Shown here: positions 1 to 5,553 of the stretch, in pieces | Numbering within the stretch: position 1 is the stretch's first letter | How the letters are laid out: the number at the start of each line of letters is the position of its first letter | DNA from: Pseudomonadota bacterium | Lineage (GTDB): Bacteria > Pseudomonadota > Alphaproteobacteria > Rhizobiales > Rhizobiaceae | DNA: 11,291 nt | Assembly (NCBI GenBank): GCA_023451915.1 | Contig: JAEXXS010000129.1 | Span: 1 to 11,291, forward strand | Reading direction: 5' to 3' | Notes under the pieces: generated by a model | The model's database searches: none | Told to the model about the DNA's origin: nothing | What the model saw: the letters and a program-made list of their open reading frames with translations, nothing else | Position numbers and translations under genes: made by a program

Positions 1-28
1 CAGCGCCAATCAGCGTGTGATGCTTCAT
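1..28 (-). CDS. Start of an unidentified gene, cut by the left edge
   Basis: An ATG at 28 opens a minus-strand frame that begins MKHHTLIGA and runs off the window. It is preceded by a purine-rich GGAGA (about 36-40) at suitable spacing, and it starts only 12 nt after the stop codon of the TPM gene, so it is probably the third gene of the lemA operon. Nine codons are too few to identify a product. In related bacteria a second TPM-domain protein often follows at this place; that is an expectation from context, not something visible here. Confidence 0.55.
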
Positions 29-40
29 CGTCGCGTCTCC

Positions 41-922
41 CTACCAGCTGCCCGAGGCGCCGCCGCCACCCGATGAACCGCCGCCTCCGCCAAAGCCGCC
101 GCCACCACCGCCGGATGACCAGCCACCACCGCCGCCCCAGCCGCCGCCGCGCCCGCTGGAGCCGCCGCTTGAATTGGTGTTGATCGTCATGCCCAGCCAT
201 TCATAGCGACCGGGACCGATCTTGCGTCCGAAGATCGGGGCAAGCACGGCGAAGCCAAAACCGCCGAAGAAGATCAGGCACCAGAAGGCGATGAAGATGA
301 CGGCAACCCAATCCACATCGTCCGAACTGGTTTGCGCATTGCGCTTGGCGCGCGCTTCAAGTTCGGCGGCGTCGCCGGAGAGAACCGAGAGAATGCCGTC
401 CACACCCTGCACGATACCGCCGCTATAATCGCCAGTGCGAAAGGCGGGAATGATGGTGCCGTTGATAATGATGCTCGACAGCGCATCCGTCATGGTGCCC
501 TCAAGCCCGTAGCCGACTTCGATGCGCACCTTGCGATCGTTCGGCGCGACGACGAGGAGGATACCGTTGTTTTCCTGCTTCTGACCAAGCGCCCAGCTGC
601 GGAACAGCCGGTTTGAATAGGATTCAATGTCCTCGCCATTGAGGCTCGGCACCGTCACCACCACCACCTGATCGGACGACTTGGCTTCAAAATCCGCCAG
701 TTTCTGGGTCAGTTGCTGCCGATCTGCGGGATCGATGATGCCGGCATTGTCCACGATGCGACCGGTGAGCGCCGGTGTCTGCTTTGCGGTATCCTGTGCA
801 TAGGCAACCGAGGTCGGCTGCAGCGTCAGGACAGCGGAAAACAGCAGAACGATGAACGCAAACAGGTATCGCGGCCAGTGAAGGCCGCGATGGTCACGCG
901 AAAATGCTGCGCCCGCTGCCAC
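41..922 (-). CDS. TPM-domain membrane protein with glycine-rich tail (YgcG family)
   Basis: The 293-residue protein has an N-terminal signal or anchor segment (about 18-42, possible cleavage after VAYA), a TPM domain at about 54-182 (starting TGRIVDNAGIID, with NNGILLVVAPNDRKVRIEVG near 118-137), a membrane segment at about 204-231, and a tail from about 252 made almost only of Gly and Ser with a few Trp. This order matches the YgcG-like family (TPM_phosphatase, once called methanol dehydrogenase beta-propeller type). The TPM domain should lie on the outer face of the inner membrane. Its biochemical role is unsettled in bacteria; a phosphatase activity is known for a plant thylakoid relative (TLP18.3). 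The start is GTG at 922, eleven nt after the lemA stop; no in-frame ATG precedes the hydrophobic segment and no strong ribosome binding site is visible, so expression may rely on coupling to lemA. Confidence 0.88.
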   Translation of the reverse strand: MAAGAAFSRDHRGLHWPRYLFAFIVLLFSAVLTLQPTSVAYAQDTAKQTPALTGRIVDNAGIIDPADRQQLTQKLADFEAKSSDQVVVVTVPSLNGEDIESYSNRLFRSWALGQKQENNGILLVVAPNDRKVRIEVGYGLEGTMTDALSSIIINGTIIPAFRTGDYSGGIVQGVDGILSVLSGDAAELEARAKRNAQTSSDDVDWVAVIFIAFWCLIFFGGFGFAVLAPIFGRKIGPGRYEWLGMTINTNSSGGSSGRGGGWGGGGGWSSGGGGGGFGGGGGSSGGGGASGSW

Positions 923-933
923 GGAAGCGACCG

Positions 934-1557
934 TCAGTTAAACTTGACTTGCGGCGCTGCCTGGCTGCCAGCATCGGCGCTGAATGTCTGCATCGGCTGG
1001 GCGTCGCGATACCAGATCCAGGTCCAGATCATGGTTGGCATGGTCCGCAGTGTGGTGTTGTAGACGCGAACCGCTTCGATATAGTCGCGGCGCGCCACGG
1101 CGATGCGGTTTTCCGTGCCTTCCAGCTGCGATTGCAGCGCGAGGAAGTTCTGATTGGCCTTGAGGTCTGGATAGCGCTCGACCACCACCATCAGGCGCGA
1201 CAGGGCGCTGGTGAGATTCGCCTGATTGTCCTGGAACTGCTTGAAGAGTTCAGGATTGTTGAGCGTTTCCGGCGTGATCTGAACTTGCGTCGCCTTGGCG
1301 CGCGCATCGATCACTGCTTGCAGCGTATCCTTTTCATGAGCGGCATAGCCCTTCACGGTTTCAACGAGATTGGGCACCAGATCGGCGCGGCGCTGGTACT
1401 GGTTCTGCACCTCGCTCCAGGCGGCCTTGGCCTTTTCCTCATTGGTCGGAATCGTGTTGAAACCGCATGCGGAAAGCAGCGGAACAAGAACGGCAAGACC
1501 AAGAGCAATGAAAATACGGCGGAAAGAAAAAGAAGAGGCAACCGTCGCAGCCGACAT
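934..1557 (-). CDS. lemA: LemA family lipoprotein
   Basis: The product is 207 residues. It opens with a basic stretch and a hydrophobic segment (about 13-30) ending in the lipobox LSAC, so Cys31 is the likely lipidated residue and the mature protein is membrane-tethered in the periplasm. The body is a helical LemA domain (about 45-190), recognisable from WSEVQNQYQRRADLVPNLVE, the EKDTLQAVIDARAKA helix and the C-terminal YNTTLRTMP-W segment. Its function is poorly defined; LemA genes commonly sit beside TPM-domain genes, as here. I chose ATG 1557 because AGGAGA (1563-1568) lies 5 nt upstream. An earlier in-frame ATG at 1626 would add 23 residues unlike a signal peptide. The downstream TPM gene starts 11 nt after the stop, indicating an operon. 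Confidence 0.93.
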   Translation of the reverse strand: MSAATVASSFSFRRIFIALGLAVLVPLLSACGFNTIPTNEEKAKAAWSEVQNQYQRRADLVPNLVETVKGYAAHEKDTLQAVIDARAKATQVQITPETLNNPELFKQFQDNQANLTSALSRLMVVVERYPDLKANQNFLALQSQLEGTENRIAVARRDYIEAVRVYNTTLRTMPTMIWTWIWYRDAQPMQTFSADAGSQAAPQVKFN

Positions 1558-1654
1558 GGGTTTCTCCTGAAAAAGGACGCTTTTCCAAGCGCCCGAACAC
1601 GGATGTCGTAGCCCGAATATTCGCAATCACGCAAATGCGAGCCGTCAAATCAAT

Positions 1655-1682
1655 AAGATAGCGTAATTTCGCGCCTCGTCCA
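1655..1682 (-). promoter_or_regulatory. Candidate promoter for the lemA operon
   Basis: On the minus strand a TGGACG hexamer (1677-1682) and a TATCTT hexamer (1655-1660) are 16 nt apart, giving a fair match to a housekeeping -35/-10 pair about 100 nt upstream of the lemA start. A TTGACG closer to the gene (1643-1648) lacks a good -10 at normal spacing. This is a pattern match only. Confidence 0.25.
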
Positions 1683-1719
1683 GTCCGTTTGGTGAGACTA
1701 TGCCATGCATGTCACCTCT

Positions 1720-1738
1720 ATGTTGACTTAGTCAACAT
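1720..1738. promoter_or_regulatory. Perfect 19-bp palindrome, probable MarR operator (site 1)
   Basis: ATGTTGACTTAGTCAACAT is an inverted repeat with 9-bp arms around one central base. It lies just upstream of a MarR-GNAT gene and contains the TTGACT that would serve as its -35 element. MarR dimers bind palindromes of this size, usually beside their own gene, so autoregulation is the natural reading. Binding itself is inferred. Confidence 0.65.
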
Positions 1739-1751
1739 TTTGAATATTGAT
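1723..1751 (+). promoter_or_regulatory. Candidate promoter of the MarR-GNAT gene
   Basis: TTGACT (1723-1728) is followed after 16-17 nt by TATTGA or ATTGAT (1745-1751), a plausible -35/-10 pair. Transcription would begin near 1757-1760. Both elements fall inside the two palindromes, so a repressor bound there would block RNA polymerase. The -10 match is only moderate. Confidence 0.45.
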
Positions 1752-1762
1752 AGAGTCAACAT
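1744..1762. promoter_or_regulatory. Degenerate second copy of the operator (site 2)
   Basis: ATATTGATAGAGTCAACAT matches site 1 at 15 of 19 positions and keeps the whole right arm AGTCAACAT. Its centre is 24 bp from the centre of site 1, a little over two helical turns. It covers the candidate -10 and the likely transcription start, and it overlaps an ATG at 1761. Confidence 0.5.
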
Positions 1763-1793
1763 GGGGAGACGCCGCGCCACGGCGTATAGAGCG

Positions 1794-2741
1794 ATGACGA
1801 AACTGGAAAACCGGGAAGACATTGGCGCATTGCGCGCTTTCAATCGTGTCTATACGCGCCGTCTCGGCCTGTTGAACGCGCATCTCGACAAAAGCCCGTT
1901 CACCTTGACCGAGGCGCGTATTCTTTACGAAATCGCGCACCGTTCCGCGCCGACAGCGGCCGATATCATGCGAGCGCTGGGTCTTGATCGGGGCCAGCTG
2001 AGCAGGACATTGAAGCGCTTCACCGAACGCGGACTGATCGAGACGGAGCGGCACCCGGAAGGCGGTCGCAGCCGTCCCATTCTGCTCACCGAAGCTGGCC
2101 GCAAGACGTTCAGCGCTCTGGAGCGCAATACTTGCGAGGCCGTGGGCGAACTTCTGGATGGTTTACATCCCGACCGCCGCCGCGATCTGCTGACGGCAGC
2201 CGGGGCGATCATGCTCGTTTTCGATGAAAGACAAAGCGGGCAAGTGTTCTTGCGTGATCTCAAAGCCGGTGATCTCGGCTGGATCATTCATCGCCAGGCT
2301 GTTCTCTATACCGGAGAATATGGCTGGAACAATGATTACGAAGCGCTCGTCGCCCGCATTCTTGCCGATTTCAAGGAGACCTTCGATCCAGCCCATGATG
2401 CAGCATGGGTAGCGGAAATCGACGGTCGCATCGTGGGATCGGTCTTTCTGGTGAGGGGCGACCAGCCCCGGCTCGGCAAGCTGCGTCTCCTCTATGTCGA
2501 ACCGGACGCGCGGGGCGCTGGCGTGGGCGCAAAACTCGTCAATGCCTGCATCGAGCGCGCGCGAGCGGTCGGCGACGAACGCCTCACCCTCTGGACGAAT
2601 AGTGTTCTGACGGCTGCACGGCGTCTTTATGAGCGCGCCGGGTTCAGGCTTGTCGATGAAGCGCCGCACCATTCCTTCGGTGTCGATCTGATCGGCCAGA
2701 CGTGGGAACTGGACCTCAAGGCAAGTCTCCCGGACAAATGA
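1794..2741 (+). CDS. MarR-GNAT fusion: winged-helix regulator with acetyltransferase domain
   Basis: From ATG 1794 the protein is 315 residues. Residues about 8-145 are a MarR-type winged helix: RAFNRVYTRRLGLL dimerisation helix, the FTLTEARILYEIAH helix, recognition region near LGLDRGQLSRTLKRFTERGL (63-82) and the wing near 83-99. Residues about 152-310 are a GNAT acetyltransferase with acetyl-CoA loop RGAGVGA (240-246) and the typical C-terminal LYERAGFRLV. Fusions of this layout are a known family of about 300-320 residues; their acetyl acceptors are mostly unknown. The start is uncertain: ATG 1761 would add 11 residues and could be read almost leaderless from the predicted transcript, and an in-frame TTG lies at 1689. 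I preferred 1794 because it fits the usual family start, although its upstream Shine-Dalgarno sequence is weak. It is a lone plus-strand gene with paired operators in its promoter, so it probably regulates itself. Confidence 0.88.
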   Translation: MTKLENREDIGALRAFNRVYTRRLGLLNAHLDKSPFTLTEARILYEIAHRSAPTAADIMRALGLDRGQLSRTLKRFTERGLIETERHPEGGRSRPILLTEAGRKTFSALERNTCEAVGELLDGLHPDRRRDLLTAAGAIMLVFDERQSGQVFLRDLKAGDLGWIIHRQAVLYTGEYGWNNDYEALVARILADFKETFDPAHDAAWVAEIDGRIVGSVFLVRGDQPRLGKLRLLYVEPDARGAGVGAKLVNACIERARAVGDERLTLWTNSVLTAARRLYERAGFRLVDEAPHHSFGVDLIGQTWELDLKASLPDK

Positions 2742-2751
2742 AGGCCGGTGC

Positions 2752-2785
2752 ATAAAAGAAAAGCGGCGGATTGCTCCGCCGCTTT
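2752..2785 (-). terminator. Rho-independent terminator of the ffh-rpsP cluster
   Basis: On the minus strand an 11-bp stem AAAGCGGCGGA / TCCGCCGCTTT (2760-2785) closes on a GCAA (GNRA) tetraloop and is followed by TTTTCTTTT. It lies 25 nt after the rpsP stop. In the plus direction the stem is followed only by TTTCTC, so it may weakly terminate the MarR-GNAT transcript as well. Confidence 0.87.
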
Positions 2786-2810
2786 CTCAAAACGCAAATT
2801 GCGCGAAAGA

Positions 2811-3218
2811 TTATTCGCTTGCAGCAGCTTCTTCAGCCGGAGCGGCTGCAGCCGCAGCGGCTTCTGCAGCCTTGGCAGCAGCTTCTTCTTCAGCCTGCTT
2901 GGCCAGAGCCAGACGCTCCTGAGCCTTCTTGCCCGGCTCACCCTTGGTCGGGTTGCTGCGGGCCGGACGCTTGGCAATGCCAGCCTGGTCGAGGAAACGC
3001 AGAACGCGATCGGTCGGCTGTGCGCCCTGAGCAATCCAATGCTGGATGCGGTCGGCGTCGAGCTTTACGCGTTCGGCGTCCTTGGCCAGCATCGGGTTCC
3101 ATGCGCCAACGGTTTCGATGAAACGGCCGTCACGCGGGCTGCGGACGTCGGCAACAACGACGTGGTAGTAAGGACGCTTCTTGGAGCCAGCGCGGGCGAG
3201 ACGAATCTTGAGGGACAT
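2811..3218 (-). CDS. rpsP: 30S ribosomal protein S16
   Basis: The product is 135 residues. The first 80 or so form the S16 fold, recognised by [20 protein letters not shown] at the N-terminus, then [21 protein letters not shown] and the [17 protein letters not shown] segment. S16 is a core assembly protein of the small ribosomal subunit, bound to 16S rRNA. The E. coli protein is about 82 residues; the rest here is a basic linker followed by an Ala/Glu-rich tail (from about 105) probably helical or disordered, common in alphaproteobacteria. Start ATG 3218 is chosen for AGGAAG (3224-3229), 5 nt upstream. The usual downstream genes rimM and trmD are absent: a terminator and an opposing gene follow. 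Confidence 0.96.
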   Translation of the reverse strand: MSLKIRLARAGSKKRPYYHVVVADVRSPRDGRFIETVGAWNPMLAKDAERVKLDADRIQHWIAQGAQPTDRVLRFLDQAGIAKRPARSNPTKGEPGKKAQERLALAKQAEEEAAAKAAEAAAAAAAPAEEAAASE

Positions 3219-3245
3219 TTTTTCTTCCTTTAGACAGTTAAGTTC

Positions 3246-3259
3246 TGCCCATATGGGCA
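3246..3259. promoter_or_regulatory. Perfect 14-bp palindrome upstream of rpsP
   Basis: TGCCCATATGGGCA is fully self-complementary and lies 27 nt before the rpsP start. As DNA it could be a protein site; as RNA it gives only a short stem with a tiny loop. Its role is unknown. Confidence 0.4.
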
Positions 3260-3267
3260 ATGGATCG

Positions 3268-3281
3268 AGCCGTTACCGGCT
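3268..3281 (-). other. Small RNA hairpin with GNRA loop after the chorismate mutase gene
   Basis: In the minus-strand transcript AGCCG-GUAA-CGGCU forms a 5-bp stem capped by a GUAA (GNRA) tetraloop, starting 2 nt after the chorismate mutase stop. No U-run follows, so it is not a standard terminator; it could be a processing or stability element that sets rpsP mRNA apart from ffh mRNA. The function is inferred. Confidence 0.45.
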
Positions 3282-3283
3282 AT

Positions 3284-3595
3284 TCATTTTCCGCTGTGGT
3301 TGGCAGCGGCATGCTCGTGATGCCGGATGACTTCCTTCACGATGAAGTTCAGGAATTTTTCGGCGAAATCGGGGTCGAGATGGGCATCGACAGCCAGAGC
3401 GCGCAAACGCTCGACCTGACGCTTTTCGCGAGCCGGGTCAGCCGGGGCGAGGCCCCGTTCGGCCTTCAGCACGCCCACTGCCTTTGTGCAGCGGAAGCGT
3501 TCGGCCAGCATATGGATCAGCGCCGCATCGATATTGTCGATGGAGGCACGCAGGGACAGAAGTTCGGCGGGTACAGTGTTCTGTTCGTCGCTCAT
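3284..3595 (-). CDS. Chorismate mutase, AroQ class
   Basis: The 103-residue, all-helical protein fits the small AroQ-type chorismate mutase fold that turns chorismate into prephenate, the first step toward phenylalanine and tyrosine. Residues matching the E. coli P-protein active site are visible: Arg16 (LSLRASIDNID), Arg33 (AERF), Lys44 (VGVLKA), Asp53, Arg56 and Glu57 (PADPARE). The position of E. coli Gln88 seems to be a histidine near 92, by hand alignment only. No signal peptide, so cytoplasmic. I chose ATG 3595, which has AAGAAG 8-9 nt upstream; a GTG at 3604 would overlap the ffh stop as GTGA and add 3 residues. The gap to ffh is only 5 nt, so translation is probably coupled. A chorismate mutase between ffh and rpsP is, as I recall, a recurrent Rhizobiales arrangement. 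Anthranilate- or 4-amino-chorismate-using relatives cannot be fully excluded. Confidence 0.88.
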   Translation of the reverse strand: MSDEQNTVPAELLSLRASIDNIDAALIHMLAERFRCTKAVGVLKAERGLAPADPAREKRQVERLRALAVDAHLDPDFAEKFLNFIVKEVIRHHEHAAANHSGK

Positions 3596-3600
3596 AATGC

Positions 3601-5172
3601 TCACTTCTTCTTCGGCAGACCTGGAAGGCCGCCACCGAGACCGGGAAGCTTGGGGCCGCCCAAACCGGGGAGACCGCCGCCCGAAAGCCCAGGCAAGCCG
3701 CCGCCTTTCGTCAGACCAGCTGCTTCCGCCTGCTTGGCCAGCGCTTCAAGCTGCTTCGGGTCCATCTTCGACAGATCCGGCATGCCCCCGAGACCGCCCA
3801 TGCCGCCCCCAAGACCGCCAAGGCCCATCTTGCTGGCAAGACCGCCCATCATCTGCTTCATCATTCCGCCCTTGCCCTTGCCCATGACTTTCATCATGTC
3901 GGCCATCTGGCGGTGCATCTTGAGAAGCTTGTTGATATCGGCGGCGTTGGTGCCCGAGCCCTTGGCAATGCGCTGCTTGCGGCTGTGCTTCAGAAGGTCC
4001 GGATTGGCGCGCTCGGCCTTGGTCATGGAACCGATAATGGCGAGCTGACGGTCGAACACCTTGTCGTCAAGACCGGCTGCGGCGACCTGATCCTTCATCT
4101 TGCCCATGCCGGGCATCATGCCCATGATGCCGCCCATGCCGCCGAGCTTCTTCATCTGGCCCAGCTGGTCGGCGAGATCGTTGAGATCGAACTTGCCGGA
4201 CTGCATCTTCTTGGCCATCGCCGCGGCTTTTTCCGCGTCGATGTTTTCTGCAGCCTTTTCCACGAGCGAAACAATGTCGCCCATGCCGAGAATGCGGTCG
4301 GCGATGCGCTTCGGATAGAACTCCTCAAGCGCATCCATTTTTTCGCCGGTGGCGATCAGCTTGATCGGCTTGCCGGTGATGGCGCGCATCGAAAGGGCTG
4401 CACCGCCGCGACCGTCACCGTCCATACGGGTCAGAACGATACCGGTAATGCCGACGCGTTCATCGAAATTGCGCGCCAGATTGACGGCGTCCTGACCAGT
4501 CAGGCTGTCGGCGACGAGCAGAATTTCATGCGGATTGGCGGCTTTGCGGATATCCGCCATTTCCACCATCAGCGGCTCGTCGATATGCGTGCGACCGGCG
4601 GTATCGAGAATGACGACATCATGCGCGCCAAGCTTGGCGGCCTGAACGGCGCGTCTGGCGATTTCAACCGGCGACTGACCGGCGATGATCGGCAGCGTGT
4701 CGACGCTGGTCTGGATGCCTAGCTGACGAAGCTGCTCCTGCGCAGCCGGACGGCGCGTATCGAGCGAGGCCATCAGCACTTTCTTGCGCTGGCGCTCGGT
4801 CAGGCGCTTGGCGATCTTGCCGGTGGTCGTCGTCTTACCCGAACCTTGCAAGCCGACCATCATGATAACGACCGGAGCCGGTGCGTTGAGATCGATGGAG
4901 ACGCCTTCGGTGCCGAGCATTTCGATAAGTTCGTCATGGACGATCTTAACGACCATCTGGCCGGGCTTGATGCTTTTGAGAATTTCCGCTCCGACGGCCT
5001 TTTCACGAACGCGGTCGGTGAAGGAGCGAACCACTTCCAGCGAAACGTCGGCTTCGATCAGCGCACGACGCACTTCGCGCAGCGCTGCCGTCACGTCGCT
5101 TTCAGAGAGAGCGCCGCGTCCGGTGAGGCCGTTCAGAATGGAGCCAAGACGCTCCTGAAGTGATTCAAACAT
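3601..5172 (-). CDS. ffh: Signal recognition particle protein Ffh (SRP54 homologue)
   Basis: The 523-residue GTPase binds SRP RNA and nascent signal sequences and delivers ribosomes to FtsY at the inner membrane. The N domain spans about 1-90. The G domain follows with P-loop GLQGSGKT (107-114), DTRRPA (138-143), DTAGR (190-194) and TRMDGD (248-253; E. coli has TKxDGD). The methionine-rich M domain (about 325-445) contains the RNA-binding SRKQRIAKGSGT (397-408). E. coli Ffh is about 450 residues; the extra tail here is Gly/Leu-rich with five LPGL-type repeats from 493 and ends in KKK. The start is ATG 5172, with AGGAAA about 6 nt upstream; the adjacent TTG at 5175 is less likely. The chorismate mutase gene starts 5 nt after the stop. 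Confidence 0.97.
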   Translation of the reverse strand: MFESLQERLGSILNGLTGRGALSESDVTAALREVRRALIEADVSLEVVRSFTDRVREKAVGAEILKSIKPGQMVVKIVHDELIEMLGTEGVSIDLNAPAPVVIMMVGLQGSGKTTTTGKIAKRLTERQRKKVLMASLDTRRPAAQEQLRQLGIQTSVDTLPIIAGQSPVEIARRAVQAAKLGAHDVVILDTAGRTHIDEPLMVEMADIRKAANPHEILLVADSLTGQDAVNLARNFDERVGITGIVLTRMDGDGRGGAALSMRAITGKPIKLIATGEKMDALEEFYPKRIADRILGMGDIVSLVEKAAENIDAEKAAAMAKKMQSGKFDLNDLADQLGQMKKLGGMGGIMGMMPGMGKMKDQVAAAGLDDKVFDRQLAIIGSMTKAERANPDLLKHSRKQRIAKGSGTNAADINKLLKMHRQMADMMKVMGKGKGGMMKQMMGGLASKMGLGGLGGGMGGLGGMPDLSKMDPKQLEALAKQAEAAGLTKGGGLPGLSGGGLPGLGGPKLPGLGGGLPGLPKKK

Positions 5173-5255
5173 CAAGTTTCCTTTTAATCCGAGAGGAGGC
5201 TTAAGGCTTCGTCAGGGATAGATCGTTCTTTGATCAGACCAGTTCAAGAAGCCAC

Positions 5256-5316
5256 AAAGCGATACAGCACCCGAGGGCGCATCGCGCTGTCGGATGTGGA
5301 CCTCCGGGATCGCTTT
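5256..5316 (-). other. Structured segment upstream of ffh, possible pseudoknot leader
   Basis: On the minus strand AAAGCGAT (5316-5309) pairs with ATCGCTTT (5263-5256) over 8 bp. Stacked inside, CCCGGAGG (5308-5301) pairs with CCTCGGG (5276-5270) over 7 bp with one bulged G. This leaves a 6-nt bulge TGCTGT (5269-5264) that is complementary to ACAGCG (5290-5285) in the enclosed loop, five Watson-Crick pairs plus one G-U. A pseudoknot or two alternative folds could form. The segment ends 83 nt before the ffh start. A candidate -10 box overlaps its first stem, so it is not certain that the full element is transcribed. Confidence 0.4.
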
Positions 5317-5472
5317 ATACCATAATGGGTCCCGGTCGGTGGCTCGCGTTCTGAAGATCGCGGATAGATTGGAGGGTGGATTAGGCGTCGAAGAGCCGAA
5401 TGTCAAGCAAAACTCGGGTAAATTGCCGTTCTTTCACCCAATTTAGCGCATATCCGCCGATGACAATACAGT

Positions 5473-5493
5473 GTGGGAATGGCAAATTCCCGC
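5473..5493 (+). other. Small hairpin upstream of the transglycosylase gene
   Basis: GTGGGAAT (5473-5480) and ATTCCCGC (5486-5493) form an 8-bp stem, one pair being G-U, around a GGCAA loop. It lies 60 nt before the start codon. It may be part of the 5' untranslated region or an operator; nothing in the sequence decides between these. Confidence 0.35.
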
Positions 5494-5553
5494 ATAAGGC
5501 GAATCAATTTCGCGAACCAGTTCATGAGCTGATCACTTCACAAGGAGAAAAGA

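Larger units (their letters stand above)
5173..5553. other. Gene-free divergent region between ffh and the transglycosylase gene
   Basis: These 381 nt lie between two divergent genes and must hold both promoters. I find no protein with recognisable features on either strand; the open frames (for example 5212-5406 minus, 5400-5654 plus) have poor starts and no family character. On the ffh side lies the structured segment 5256-5316. On the minus strand TGGTATAAA (5314-5322) resembles an extended -10, but no good -35 precedes it. On the other side is a small hairpin at 5473-5493 and the ribosome binding site AAGGAG (5542-5547). I looked for the conserved SRP RNA loop, since ffh is adjacent, and did not find it. 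Confidence 0.7.

Noticed and set aside
904..1611. Plus-strand open frame of 235 codons
   Set aside because: Antisense to lemA, with no recognisable features or ribosome binding site.
3260..4048. Long plus-strand open frame opposite the chorismate mutase gene and the 3' end of ffh
   Set aside because: It is antisense to two clearly identified genes; its Pro/Arg-rich translation mirrors the Gly-rich ffh tail and has no domain character.
5212..5406. 64-codon minus-strand frame in the ffh leader
   Set aside because: No ribosome binding site or family resemblance, and it overlaps the structured element; coding is unlikely.
5173..5553. Possible SRP (4.5S) RNA gene beside ffh
   Set aside because: The conserved GGTCAGG and AGCAGC loop sequences are not found on either strand.
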